In this document: positions 35,023-46,118 of the stretch, piece after piece | How positions within the stretch are numbered: position 1 is the first letter of the stretch | Layout: the number at the start of each line of letters is the position of its first letter | Assembly: GCA_023376005.1 (NCBI GenBank) | Contig: CM042181.1 | Span: 23,674,049 to 23,738,048, forward strand | Direction: 5' to 3' | DNA from: Doryteuthis pealeii | Taxonomy: Eukaryota > Mollusca > Cephalopoda > Myopsida > Loliginidae | Length of the DNA stretch: 64,000 bases | Translations under genes and position numbers: made by a program | The notes under the pieces: model-generated | The model's database searches: none | Seen by the model: only the letters and a program-made list of their open reading frames with translations | Told to the model about the DNA's origin: nothing

Positions 35023-35389
35023 AATAGAAATTTAATAAATTTTATGTTTAATAATGTAAGCATTTATTTATTGAAGTAAGAATTACATTATTTGAATAAC
35101 TTTATTTAATTTAAAAAAAAAGATAAAATTTATATTAACTAAGATTAAAAAGCTATTTTAATAATCTCAAGGAGTAGAATCAAACTTTAATGTGTATTGT
35201 TTAAACAATAAACAAAATACTATTCTATTAATTGCTTCGCTAAAATCAATTTAAATGAATATATTATAAATGAAATATAACATCAGTAATAAAAAATAAC
35301 CGTATGCATTTTTAACATTAAAATAAATATAATAAATAACAAAAATAAAAATAGAAAATAAAACCTGTTGTTACGTTCTTAATTCCTTT

Positions 35390-35932
35390 GGTGCTATTCG
35401 CAGAATTGCGTCCCGGCCTACTGCCTTAAAAATGCTAGGCGGTGTTAGCTGAAAAAAATAACCCGCACTACGAATTAAGTGCCTGCTGAAAAAAAACAGA
35501 GCTTAAGGCGTTTTTCCCGAAGAGTTAATGTGATATTTACCCCCTCCAGTTTTTTTTCGACAAGTAAATGTAAATACTTTAAGCCCCCCCCCACTCTTTA
35601 AGATATTTTAAGGGGTCGGGGGCTAAATATTTACATTTACTTGTCGATAAAAATATGGCTTACTTTTAACGCCTTCAAACCACTAAAAAATGATTTGTCG
35701 ATAAAAATGCCTTCAATCCGATAAAGAATCTGAATATTTAGATATTCTTTTATATTTCAATAAAAAATGTCAGGTTATTTTTAATTTAAAAAAAATTATT
35801 TTATGGTATCGCAATTATACAATAGGCACCGCTTTAGCTAGGGACTTCATTCGTAGAGCGGGTTGTTTTTTCAGCTATCATCGCCTAGCATTTTAAGACA
35901 GGAAGCCGGGACGCAATTCTGCGAAGAGCACC
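35390..35932. mobile_element. Foldback element related to 34,527-35,022
   Basis: The left arm GGTGCTATTCGCAGAATTGC is matched inversely by the right end GCAATTCTGCGAAGAGCACC. The arms share GCGTCCCGG and TGCTA(G/C)-CGGTG words with the previous element. An inner inverted pair built on TTTACATTTACTTGTCGA adds a second hairpin. Flanking octamers ATTCCTTT and ATTTATTT match only partly, consistent with age. Confidence 0.75.
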
Positions 35933-36063
35933 ATTTATTTTCTTAGAGATTTAATAGATTTCATATTTATTAAAGGAAGCGTTTATCAATAAGTATTAAA
36001 ATAAGCGGGCATGTATTGGAAATAAGGAATTAGATTCTATGGAAATTTGAACTTTGTATCCCA

Positions 36064-36285
36064 GGTTATTTCCTATAACTCCAAAATAACCAAAGGGGAA
36101 CCACCCTTGACTGATAATTTATTTATTTATTGATCTACTAGGAAAAAAGAAGACGGGATTAGGGTTAGGTTTAGGGTTTAGGGTTAGAGTCAGGTTTAGG
36201 GTTAGTTTAATGGAAAAATAAATGAATAATTTATCAGTCAAGAGTGGTTCCCCTTTGTTTATGTTAGAGTTATAGGAAATAACCG
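36064..36285. mobile_element. Short foldback with telomere-like core
   Basis: The ends GGTTATTTCCTATAACTC and GAGTTATAGGAAATAACC form arms of about 65 bases. The loop has TTAGGG variants (TTAGGGTTAGGTTTAGGG and similar) at about 36,158-36,210. Flanking octamers are GTATCCCA and GTATCTCA, seven of eight equal. Confidence 0.85.
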
Positions 36286-36369
36286 TATCTCATATCCCTG
36301 GGGTCCGTTTGATATTGGCGACATCTTTATCGGTTTGATTATGGAGACAAATAAGCTAATAATTCATTT

Positions 36370-36600
36370 AGTATGTATTTACCCAACCCCTCCACCACGG
36401 ACAAGATGTGACACAAAGCTAATTTTTAAGCGGAGTACTGTTGGTTTGAATTTTGAGTTTTTGTTCAGCAAGACTGGTCGTTTAACCCAGGCTAAAGAAC
36501 ACAGTTTGTTTTACTATTTCCCCATAGCTGGAGGAGAACATATGTATTTCCCAAAGTGAAACGCAAAAGGCCTTGTCCATGATTTGAACTCAAGCAATCT
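36370..36600. repeat. SINE-like family S2 copy
   Basis: GATGTGACACAAAGCTAATTT, AGGCTAAAGAACACAGTTTG and CCATAGCTGGAGGAGAA match other S2 copies, and the end has a CATGATTTGAACTC pol III-like word. Confidence 0.65.
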
Positions 36601-37250
36601 TGGAACTACGAGGAAAGCCAGAAATCAAACTAGCCATGATTCAAAACAACTAAGATGAGGATATTAGAATAAAATAAACGAAAGAATATCTATAACTATT
36701 TGCGAAATTAAATAATATTGTCTGTTGTTTTATGTTACCTGTAAATACACTGACACCAGAAGAAAGCATTGGGTCTCATGTGACACTCTAAGCACTTCTG
36801 TTCTTGGGTGCATATACATTATAGCAGTAATGCATATATGTTTGTAGGTGCAAGTGGGTCTATATGAGCCTATATAGATATAGGCATACCGTATATGTAT
36901 GTAGGTGCGAGCATAGATGCGTTAGCATAGAAGTATCAAAAGGATAGCTACAAGAGTTAGAGAAGTCGGTAGATTTTAAGAGAATGATACAATAGAAAGA
37001 GAAGGATATCGCAATGGGGATGAAAGGGCTATCTTTTTAAAAAATATCTATAATAAATTCAAGTCTTTGGCACGAGTATTGTCAGAAGCTGGTAGAATAG
37101 AATGAAAAATCTGAAGAACAACAGGAAAATAATAGAATGTAAAATCATCCTGGCTAAAAAAATTTAAATGAAAATGTCAATTGAAAAGAAACCTTTTTGG
37201 TGTCTATTTTATGATTAATGGTTGTGAACTGGGTATCAAGATTACAACTC
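36601..37250. other. Intronic AT-rich sequence
   Basis: GTGTAGGTGCA-like CA/TA text is seen near 36,830-36,920, and the segment inverted at 26,546-26,665 lies at 37,078-37,204. No exon. Confidence 0.4.
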
Positions 37251-37252
37251 AC

Positions 37253-37423
37253 CTTTCTTTTTGACGCAAATAAAGCTAAAATTGAAATAGCATTCCCTGC
37301 CATACAACACCCAATTAGGGGAGTGCCATCTTAGTCGAGCACAGTTTTCGTTGACGGTCGGTTCGTTGGGGCCCCACCAGAAAGGGGAGGGACAGCAACT
37401 TCGACCATCTTCCCACTTATAAT
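37253..37423 (-). CDS. Gene A: C-type lectin domain exon b
   Basis: The acceptor TTCTTCTTCAG precedes 37,423 and a GTGAGT donor follows 37,253. The exon is 171 bases, phase 1 in and out. It encodes the C-terminal half of a C-type lectin-like domain: DYKWEDGRSCC, FWWGPNEPTVNENC, then WVLYGREC and FSFICVKK. The ENC and FIC cysteines fit the two domain disulfides. Sugar-binding members usually have EPN or QPD followed later by WND. Here EPT and no WND stand in those positions, so calcium-dependent sugar binding is doubtful. It joins in frame to exon a at 47,160-46,954. Confidence 0.82.
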
Positions 37424-37551
37424 CTGAAGAAGAAGAAGAAAAAATAAAGAAACAAACAAACAATAAACATAAAAAACAAAGAATTGTTCAAAATACGATA
37501 TTTCTGTTTCAGTTTATTCTTATCTATTAGTTCATTTCTATCTATTAAAAA

Positions 37552-37556
<5 letters not shown>

Positions 37557-37632
<76 letters not shown>
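37557..37632. repeat. (ATCT)n then (GT)n microsatellite
   Basis: Perfect tetranucleotide then dinucleotide tracts in the gene A intron. Confidence 0.95.
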
Positions 37633-37635
<3 letters not shown>

Positions 37636-38089
37636 AAGTTAAGGTAACGTCGACATAGGTTAGAGTTAAAAATAAAGTAAGAGCAACCCCTAACAAAGAA
37701 AAGCAATGTATGGAACCCCCAATAAATATGTTAACAAAAGGCAATAAAGCCCCAAGGCAATGCAATCTATCACCATCACCAAGCAGAGAGAAGATAACGG
37801 AATATTCTGCCTAATTGATTAACTGTATATCCGGGAAAATTTCGTGCTACTACATATCCGAGTAAACTTCGTTCTACCGTATGTCCGGATAAAAGAGATG
37901 GGTAAAAGAAGTAAAGAACGATTATTCTAAAAACTTAATTCGTACTAACAGATCAAATTCGAAGAAAATCGAAAATAGCAACGAATTCGAAGATGGCAGG
38001 AGAAAATTCGACCGGTGGAATGATAAATTTCGACACCAAGAACACATTTAAATTGAAATAGATCACTAAATATCACAATAACTAGAGCC

Positions 38090-38330
38090 TATTCTAGTAG
38101 TGACCAGGTTTAAATTTAGAGTTTTCCTTCTTCTAGACTGGTTGCCTAACCAAGGTTAAAGAGCCCAGTCTGCCCTACTATTTACCCATAACTGGAGAGA
38201 GAATAGTTGGATTAATATCTTTCCTAAGGGTATTAGCGTTGTGTGAACTGTGGTTTTGTCCAGGAATTGAACTCGGGTCAACGAGTCAATTTCCAACGAC
38301 TCTAACCAGTGCACCACACGCTTCCTACAG
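38090..38330. repeat. SINE-like family S2 copy
   Basis: Contains TAGACTGGTTGCCTAACCAA, TTTACCCATAACTGGAG and AGGAATTGAACTCGGGTC. The last is a B-box-like word on the minus strand. Confidence 0.65.
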
Positions 38331-38339
38331 AAACGTTAG

Positions 38340-38810
38340 ACCACAGATGGATTCATTGGTTAAAGGTCTATGAATTCTACGTAGATTGAAAAGTACCGGT
38401 CCTGGAAGAATTATTCAAAGGAAACATCTCACATAATACAGAACAACGCAAAGTAAGACAACGAGCTCTACTGTTGCATTTAGCAGGACCGGAAGTACAA
38501 GGCATATATGTGACGCTACCGGACATGGAAATGTGTCAGGATTACGAAGCCGCAGTAGCGGCACTAAACAAATATTTATTACAACGTGCGTTAATATCTA
38601 CAGCTCAAGAAAAGCGTTTCATGAAACAAAGCCACGACAATCAGAAACGTGCAGAAAATTCGCCACACGACCCCGGAAATTTACTATAGACTGCAATTTC
38701 GGTGCCGAGAAGGAGAACCAAATAAGGGATTCAATTCGTAGAATTGCAGGTTCATGTATAACAAACGCAGACTGTTGGAAGAAAGCGACCTACTAATGTT
38801 GGAGAAAGAC
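38340..38810 (+). pseudogene. Ty3/gypsy gag-like fragment
   Basis: The plus strand reads RWIHWLKVYEFYVD, then after a stop LEELFKGN, QRALLLHLAGPEVQ, MEMCQDYEAAVAALNKYL and, in another frame, DCNFGAEKENQIRDS and NKRRLLEESDLL. This is the typical order of a retrotransposon capsid region. Two frame changes and stops make it a relic. A degenerate zinc knuckle at about 41,165-41,260 may belong to the same old element. Confidence 0.7.
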
Positions 38811-39440
38811 TATGAGAATTAACAAAAACGTAATGGTATTAATTCTTACATGTGGGGGTAAATTTCAAATCCCAATATACTGGTAAATTACCAAATTCTT
38901 AATATACTGGGGTATGGAAATTAAAACTGTAGAAGGATTAATTCTCATATGTGGGAAATTCTAATATGCTGGTAAATTACTCAATTTCTAATATATTGGG
39001 GAAATAAATCCTAATTCCAATATATGAGGATATTACCGTATTTCGAATATGTTGGGAAAATATTTAAAGGTTTTTGGGGAGGAAATTACCGCAACTTTCA
39101 AGTTTGGACACTGAATGAAAAGACAAGACAAAAATACATTTAACAACAAAAAAACACAGACTGTTAGAAGAAAGCGACTTGCTAATGTTGGTGAAAGACT
39201 ATGAGAATTAACAAAAACGTATTGGCATTAATTCTCACATGTGGAGGTAAATTTCAAATTCCAATATACTGGTATATTACCAAATTCTTAATATATTGCG
39301 GAAATAAATCCAAATTCCAATATATGAGTGAAATACCGAATTTGGAGTATATTGTGAAACATTTAAAGGGGGTTATGGAGTAAATACCGCAATTTTTAAG
39401 TTCAGATACTGACTGAAAAGATAAGATAAATATATTTAAC
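38763..39440 (+). repeat. Tandem direct duplication, about 390-base unit
   Basis: The text from GTTGGAAGAAAGCGAC through AATTTCAAATCCCAATATAC recurs from 39,165 with small changes. Short inner repeats of a AATTCCAATATA(C/T) word alternate with CTGGTAAATTACC. The unit starts in the gag relic, so the duplication followed its insertion. Confidence 0.8.
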
Positions 39441-40560
39441 AATTCTAATTGTAACAGAGAGCACGGGGCGAATGGCGGAAGTGGGGACCGTGGAGTTGAG
39501 AATTCTCTGCCCCCAAGGACTAAGCGAGACCATGTGTGTCTGGGCTACGCGAGAGGGGAATATAGCGAGTGATTGAACTTGCAACCTCCTGATCATGAGT
39601 GGTAGAATTTCTGTCACCCCTGTTAGTTGAAGTGGTTCAGCCACTGAGAGAAATAAATGCCGAGGCGAATTCTCTCGAACAGAACGTCTTTTTCGGTGGA
39701 GAGAACGGGGTGTGTCGTGTTTCGATCTTAAAGTGAAGAGAACTCTTAACGGATTGTGTAAGAACTACTGTGAGTGTTGCCGGCAGAATACTTTATGCGT
39801 CGAAGAAACCGATTATTGCGGTCGTCACTTGAAACTGACATATATACTAATATATAACAAAGAAGAAAAGAAAAATAGATTGAGAGATAGATGATTTCAA
39901 ATTTGATGTAATTTGCAGAAACTTAGCAAAAGTTAATTTTTCAAAGTTGCAATAGTTTTCGTTGGTTTTGACCTTGAAAAGGAGTCTTTGAAAATTGAGC
40001 TGAATTGAAATCTTTGAAAAATTGATTTCTTTGGGTTTTCGTAGAATTTCTTTCAGTTTGTTGAGTAGAATTCTTAGAAAAGTTATTGAATGTTAAATTT
40101 CGTTGATGTTGTTTAAGTTGAATTTCGTAGAATTCCAACTTTTATTCTTTTATCGGCAGAGGAGAGCTGAGATATCCAACTTCGGAGAGTTGTCTTTTTA
40201 TTACCATTCCAAAGGCCCCGAAATTGATAACTGATGAATAACTTGAAAAAGGTCTTTACCCTAATGGAGGGGGGTGATGAGCTGTGACGTAGCAGTTTCA
40301 GTTATTGACCAGTGATGGAACCAACACGAGCCAAGACTGTAGGTGTGTGAACCCTTTAGGCATGCTTTCTCCCAGCACTTTTACTTGTGCCAAGGGAATC
40401 ACCACGTCATGGTTAATTCTTTAGATTTTTCTAATAGGTTTTCCTTTTTCTTTAGAAAGGATTTTGATAAGACATAGAAATATCCAAACAGTCGGTGGAT
40501 ATAGAGGCGCAAATGAGCATGTTTAAATACAGAAGTTAGTGACCGAGCTGAAAACACCAA
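39441..40560. other. Intronic sequence, no gene recognised
   Basis: A patch of GAACCTGCAAC-type minus-strand tRNA-like words (about 39,575-39,605) is too weak to call. The rest is AT-rich with TTTGAAAA(A/T)TT variants at 39,940-40,090. Confidence 0.35.
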
Positions 40561-40581
40561 CCGCATACATATGAGACATAT

Positions 40582-41100
40582 GTGGTGAAGAATAGAGGAA
40601 AAATGTTGACAAAGAACAAACTCAGACAAGTATATGTAGGAGATATATTTCGCAGTGCATTGAGCACGGCATCATCAGTCGTTAATTTATTCATCTTTAA
40701 ATACTTCCCCTCTAATTCAATTGATCAAAATTCTCTCCAAGCCAACCAAAGAATGTTGACCTAATTTCTCCCCTACCATGCTTCTCTTTCTTTGCACTTA
40801 ACCACCTTACGCATCATATCTCTTCCAACTAACCTACACTTTTGATCTTATCGCCATCCCCATCCACCAAAGGTTTCTTCTGACCAATCAAATACTCACA
40901 AACGCTATCCCATCCACCTGACTTCATCCCCAAATTCACCCTCACCCACCCACTTTCTCTTCTATAAAACACATGTATGATGCACTAATGTTCAGATAAA
41001 CGACTGATGAAGCCGTGCTCAATGCACTGCGAAATATATCCTACATATACTTGTCTAAGTTTGTTCCTTTGTCCACATTTTTCCTCTATTCTTTACCACA
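40582..41100. mobile_element. Foldback repeat
   Basis: The inverted arms at about 40,582-40,685 and 41,000-41,100 share GAATAGAGGAAAAATGTTGA / complement, TATATGTAGGAGATATATTT / complement and CAGTGCATTGAGCACGGC / complement. The interior is pyrimidine-rich with a CCCATCCACC motif. No end duplication was resolved. Confidence 0.75.
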
Positions 41101-41149
41101 TTCTGTCGGATTTACTCCAATCCTCCTATCCTCATATGAGACATATAAA

Positions 41150-41400
41150 CAAAACAAAAATTTCCACTATACGCAAACTTGTTACCGATGCGGTGCAACA
41201 GAACACTTGGTAAAAAACACGTGGCAAAAAGTGCAATAAATATGGAGGAGCAGACTATTTTCTTAGCCAGTTAGGTAAGCACATTAGCAAGACAGTGTAA
41301 AAAACTACACACGGGGCCCAAATAACGCCTATGCCTATATTACTGACTCAGTATTTACTCACGTTGCCGCTGCTTCCCGCTACTTTGCCACTCAGTCCTG
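41150..41400 (+). pseudogene. Retroelement G2 zinc-knuckle relic
   Basis: The plus frame gives YTQTCYRCGATEHLVKNT, a C-x2-C-x4-H knuckle whose last cysteine is replaced. It is followed by a stop. The sequence then matches 46,605-46,860 and 7,530-7,640. It is part of an old LTR element into which the young gypsy inserted nearby. Confidence 0.6.
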
Positions 41401-41673
41401 AACTTGACCATTTCAGCCTGAATTAATTAGCTGTTTACCGTCAATCAACTCAAAAACTCCGACATCCACACCCCTTTGCTATTGTACATGGTTTTTGTCA
41501 CTGTATGATTAATAAAGGTATTGTTGTATACAATTGTTAGTAAGCGTTTCGTAGTTATTGTGATTATTGCCCCGTTGACAGCAGAACTAAGAAAGTTCGA
41601 ACCAGCTCTTCTTCAACATTCCTGTAGGTTAAACAAAAACAACGTGGGCACAGGAAGTCCGAACGAATAGGTT

Positions 41674-42115
41674 TGTTGTATTTCTTCTTTGTGGAATTAT
41701 TAACAGAAAATACAAAATGTTGATTTAATGAGGTTTTATTTTTGGTTTGAGAAAATTAGGCTTTTACATCAAGTTGTACTAAGCTTGGTTGTAACCTCTT
41801 AAACTTTTGTGTGGATCCAGGAGCTGAAGGCTGAGTAGGTTCACCGGTGACTCTCGTGGAAAACTGGTCTGTCTCTTCTCGCGTCTAGTCGTCAACTGAC
41901 TTCTCCCACGTGTCCCTTTCTTGTGACTCCTTACAATTACTACTATATCTACCTCCTACTCCTATTATTATCTACCTCTTACTGCTACCTTTCATATTCC
42001 CATTTAAAAGAAACGGTCCTTATTTTACCGCCCAAATTTAAATTCTTGGTGCCAGTGTGTCTACATTTTTCTATTTTTAGAACACTAGCCAAACGCCATT
42101 GTTTCAACCATTACA
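41674..42115 (-). repeat. Gypsy 3' LTR
   Basis: 442 bases with TG...CA ends when read on the minus strand. It is almost identical to the 5' LTR. I see differences only at a C/A within CACGTGTC(C/A)CTTTC and a C/T within TTACCGC(C/T)CAAAT. Confidence 0.95.
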
Positions 42116-42131
42116 GAAGATCCCCCTTTAG
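42116..42131 (-). promoter_or_regulatory. Polypurine tract of the gypsy element
   Basis: The minus strand reads TAAAGGGGGATCTTC directly before the 3' LTR, the expected place of the plus-strand primer. Confidence 0.7.
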
Positions 42132-42142
42132 AACAGAGTGTA

Positions 42143-43065
42143 CTAATAATAATAGTACTCGTTATGTTTCTTCCAGGACACTGTTCGACCTGAACGAGAT
42201 TTTGTATTTATCATGGGAGAATCTTCTCTTTTATTCCTAGCATTTATTTCCTGCTCTGAATCACTAGGCGTTTCGTTCCTATTCATCTTTTCTTCCACTT
42301 GTTTCTCTACTATTTGTTTTTGTACTTCTATATATGGTTTTAACCTGTCAACAGAAACTTGGGTATCCATATCATTATTCATCTTAACCAGAAAATACTT
42401 AGGTGTTCGCTGAAGGACTGTGTAGAGACCTGAATAGGGTGCCTCTAATGGTCTTCGAACACGATCCACTCTAATCCAAACTTTATCACAAGTTTGAAGT
42501 TTTTCTGGTACATAAGATTTTGCAGATTTAGTAGTTCTTTTGGTGAAGTCTCTCATATCAAATTGTGACATGGTCTTATGTAAATCTCTTGTGAAATTTT
42601 ACGTTACAGCCTCCTCGCTTGTGCTATCTATTAGCAACTGAGGTAGCAAACATTGTGTGCCTGTAAAAGCATAAAAAGGAGAAAAATCAGAGCTGTAGGG
42701 CATACTGCGAATCCCTAGAAGTACTATTGGAAGAGCTGAAAGCCAGGACTCTTTTCGTGCTATAATAGCAGTTTTAATGGTTCTGTGCGTTCTCTCAATC
42801 AAATCATTACATTGGGGATGATAAGCTATCGTACGTAGTCTATAAAAACCAATTATTTTTGCTACTTCACTAAACAACTCACTTTCAAATTGCCGGCCTC
42901 TGTCAGTTATAACATGCAGAGGGACACCCCAACGCGTGACCCACGTGTTTATAAAGGCCTCAGCTACACTAGATGCAGTGATTTCGCTGATGGGCTGTGC
43001 TTCTACCCAACGAGTCGTGCGGTCAATACACGTGAGGATATATCTATAAGGGCTGAAGTAACTAC
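42143..43065 (-). pseudogene. Gypsy pol: integrase core and C-terminal module
   Basis: After a frame change near 43,065 the minus strand continues with the integrase core. ITDRGRQFESE supplies the second catalytic aspartate and DLIERTHRTIK the glutamate; the first aspartate is in VHIDIVGP just before. An in-frame TAA at 42,598-42,600 cuts the frame ahead of MSQFDMRDF. The final part, DKVWIRV with PYSGLYTVLQR, resembles the GPF/Y module that follows many gypsy integrases. It ends at 42,143 inside a run of tyrosines. Confidence 0.85.
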
Positions 43066-44268
43066 TATTTGGGCTTTTTAACAGGTGGAAGTGGTCCTAC
43101 TATATCTATATGGACTGTATGAAATCTAGCTGATGGTATTTCCAACGTCTGTATAGGTGATTTTGTATGTTTGTAGACCTTTGCTTGTTGGCACGCTGTG
43201 CATGATGCGCAAAATTCTTTGATTGATTTATCCATGCTTGGCCAATAATATCTAGCTTTAATCATATTAATGGATGATTTAATGCCAGGGTGATTTATGG
43301 AATGGATACTATAGAATATGGATTCACGCAACTTAGATGGAACAAAAGGTCTGGGGTAAGACGTTGATAAGTCACACCATATAAACTGGTTATCTCCAGG
43401 TATGGTGAATCTTTTTAAATCCTGAAAAGATCGAATTTCAGTATCAGATGCCTGTGCTTCTGCAAGTGCAGGTAAATCACACACATCTATTTGTACAGCA
43501 AGAGTTGGTCGGGATAGACAATCAGCAACTATATTCTGACTACCTTTTACATGTTCAATATCTGAAATAAATTCTGTCAGGATAGCTAATTGTCGTTGTT
43601 GTCTGTCTGATTTAGCGGGGTTTAAACTATAAAATGCACCACATAATGGCTTATGGTCAGTTAAAAGCAGCACTTGGCGACCTTCTATTAGGTGACGGAA
43701 GTGCAGCACTGACAAATAAGCTGCTAAAAGTTCACGATCGAATGTAGAATATCTAATTTGCGTTTGTGTTAATTTTTTAGAGAAAAATCCGATCGGTATT
43801 GGCTTTTCTTCCACAATTTGGTGCAATGCAGCGCCAATAGCATAATTACTACTGTCGGTGACTAACTGGTAATTTGTACAGTTAGGTTCAGGGTGAGCTA
43901 ATGAGGATGTATCATTAAGTTCCTTAATTATTGAATTGAAAGATTGTCGTTCAGATTCATTTAATGTGAACGAGCCTTTAGGGGATAACCTCATTCTTTC
44001 AGATAAGGGTAAAACTATCTCTGAAAATGTTGGTATTAATTTTCTATAAAATCCTACCATTCCCAGAAATCTGCGTAACCCTTTTGCGTCCTTAGGGTAA
44101 GGAAAAGATTTTAACTCTTCTATTTTACTAATTGGAGGTTTAAAGCCATTTACACTAATATAAAAGCCTAAGAAATCTAGGGAAGTCACATTGAAAGCAG
44201 ATTTTGTGGCAGAAATTTTTAAATTGTGTTCATTTAAAATACTAAAAACAGTTTCAATGTCTTTTTGA
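43065..44268 (-). pseudogene. Gypsy pol: end of reverse transcriptase, RNase H, integrase zinc finger
   Basis: The frame covers the thumb region (LDFLGFYIS, GLRRFLGMVGFYRK), then RNase H (LVTDSSNYAIGA, FSKKL, STFDRELLA, LLTDHKPL and IVADCLSR). The integrase HHCC finger follows: HSINH and FCASCTACQQAK. It ends at TAG 43,065 where the frame must change. Upstream the frame can be read to about 44,268, before the first long ORF methionine, because DIETVFSILN-type text is part of the same domain. Confidence 0.88.
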
Positions 44269-45301
44269 TGAGAAAATTAAAATGTCATCAATATGTATAA
44301 AAACACAATCAATATCTTCAAAAATGTTTTTCCATATACCGTTGAAACGTGTCTGACGCATTTTTTAATCCAAACGGCATATAATTATATTCGTACAGTC
44401 CGAATGGGGTGGTTATAGCCGTTTTCGCTACATCGTCCGGATGCATTTTAATTTGGTGGTAGGCTGAAATTAAATCGATTTTGGAGAATCGTCGTTTGTT
44501 CGCAAGTTTTGCAGAAAAAGAGTTTATATTTGGTATAGGGTATCTGTCAGTCTTCGTTATGCTATTGAGAGAACGATAGTCTCCACAACATCTAAATCCT
44601 CCGTTTTGTTTATTTACCATATGTAGTGGGCTAGACCACTCGCTCTTGGAAAGGGAGATCACTCCGTCTTTTTGCAGGGTTTTAAATTCACTACACGCGG
44701 CCTCCAGTTTTTCTACATTAAGTCGCCTGGGTTTTGCATATACTGGCGTGTGGCTTCCCGTGTCAATTCTGTGGTAGACGTCGCAGTATTTTTTGTTATT
44801 GTTCTTGTGTGGTGTGATTAAGTCCGGATATTTTTCGTTAATCACGTTCCGTACGAATGACGGGAGCTCCGTTTTATTTACGACTAGATTCACCGATGAT
44901 GCAGATACTTTTAAACTCTTTCTCTGGGCTATTGTAGGGTCATAAATGGTTTTGTTACTGCAGTCTATTATCAGACCAAACTTGTTGAGGAAATCCAGTC
45001 CAAGGAGTGGGTTGGTGATATCAGCGACCACGAATGTCCAGGTGAAAGATCTCCTTAGACTGGGTATTCCAATTTCCAGACTCGCTTGTCCGTAACATTT
45101 TATTCTCTCACCGTTTGCAGCGGAGAGTGATATGGGAGTCGGGTTTAATGAAATACCATTTACTGCAGAAGTTGGTAATATCGAGATACTTGCGCCAGTA
45201 TCTACGATGAATTTCAATTTAGTAGCCCCTAGTTTTGCATGTATTTCTAATAGCGGCGAACCTCGTGGGACTGAACTTGTTCGCCCTATTAGTTTTCCGC
45301 A
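44268..45301 (-). pseudogene. Gypsy pol: protease and reverse transcriptase, frameshifted
   Basis: The frame is open from 45,301, overlapping gag. It encodes the aspartic protease (FIVDTGASISILP, LLGLDFL), then reverse transcriptase blocks (WSSPLHMV, CGDYRSLN, FSKIDLISAYHQI, PFGLYEYNYMPFGL). It meets a stop at about 44,318. Just beyond, in a second frame, is IHIDDIL, the catalytic Asp-Asp block. A second shift near 44,268 leads to the next segment. Both shifts lie at or beside A5 runs, typical places for indels or sequencing error. The protease-first methionine is not needed because pol is presumably reached by frameshifting from gag. Confidence 0.88.
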
Positions 45302-46041
45302 TCACTTCCATTAGGTGTTGCTGGTCGGGAACTCGGTAGCATTTGTACATCGTTCTTTTTGGGCCATTTACACCAAGGTTTACACGTTCTTGCTTCATCG
45401 GCGAAATAGATATGCGCTCTGCAAACTTTCGACCGTTGTTTATTCCGATACGGCCTGACACCCATTGGCACTGAAGTGTCTTGGTTGTATTTTCTTTTAT
45501 TTGATTGTGAATTATTCTTAGGCCGCTGAACAACGAATGCCTTATCATTGTTGAGTAATGGCATCAGCTCATCAGCTAATTTGCCAAGTTGGGTATGGTT
45601 TAAGTCTTTTTGCGAGGCTATTACTGGAGCTATCGCTGACGGTAATGCCTGCAGGAATTTATGTCTCACAATATCGTCACCAACCCCTATCCGTTTAGCT
45701 ACGGATAGCATTTCGTTTAGATATTCCGACGGTCGCCCTGAAATGGTTGTAGCTGACATTAACTTTTCTAGAAGCTCTGGTTTTGTTTGTCCGTGAGCTT
45801 CTATAAGAGTCCGTTTTAACTCCTCGTAGTCTTGTGTTGCGAGGGTAGAATCCGGTAATTTACACACTTCATCGGCTGGTAACGCTGATACTACAGCATA
45901 AAACTTTGTTTTGGATGCCGTTACATTTCGTAGGTGAAATTGGGCTTCTAGTATCGTAAACCATCCATTTACAGTAGTTTCCATGAATTCCGGTACTTTA
46001 ATGTTTACTTGTTGAGTCGTTTCCTCTCTTGGCTGCTCCAT
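45289..46041 (-). CDS. Gypsy gag
   Basis: This intact 250-codon frame starts at ATG 46,041, just after the untranslated leader. The capsid-type region contains WFTILEAQFHLRN, KTKFYAVVSALP, ELKRTLIEAH and LNEMLSVAKRIGV. The C-terminus is basic with VCRAHIYFADEARTCKPWC, a Cys-His-Cys-Cys arrangement common in place of the classical knuckle in some gypsy gags. It ends TAA at 45,289-45,291 and overlaps the pol frame by 13 bases. The role is packaging element RNA into particles in the cytoplasm. It is the only undamaged frame of the element. Confidence 0.9.
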   Translation of the reverse strand: MEQPREETTQQVNIKVPEFMETTVNGWFTILEAQFHLRNVTASKTKFYAVVSALPADEVCKLPDSTLATQDYEELKRTLIEAHGQTKPELLEKLMSATTISGRPSEYLNEMLSVAKRIGVGDDIVRHKFLQALPSAIAPVIASQKDLNHTQLGKLADELMPLLNNDKAFVVQRPKNNSQSNKRKYNQDTSVPMGVRPYRNKQRSKVCRAHIYFADEARTCKPWCKWPKKNDVQMLPSSRPATPNGSDAEN

Positions 46042-46104
46042 TTCTCCTTTATATATATATATAATTAAATATATTCTGTATCCGAGGTTGCTTTCTGTTC
46101 GTTT

Positions 46105-46117
46105 GTCGGGGTCACCA
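46105..46117 (-). promoter_or_regulatory. Primer-binding site, tRNA-Trp type
   Basis: One base after the 5' LTR the minus strand reads TGGTGACCCCGAC. It is complementary to the 3' end of eukaryotic tRNA-Trp including CCA, which is the expected place and partner for starting minus-strand DNA. Confidence 0.85.
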
Positions 46118-46118
46118 C

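Noticed and set aside
36158..36210. True chromosome end or long interstitial telomere
   Set aside because: Only a few irregular TTAGGG variants lie inside a short foldback loop, with unique sequence on both sides.
45548..45796. Plus-strand frame opposite gypsy gag
   Set aside because: Shadow frame of gag on the other strand.
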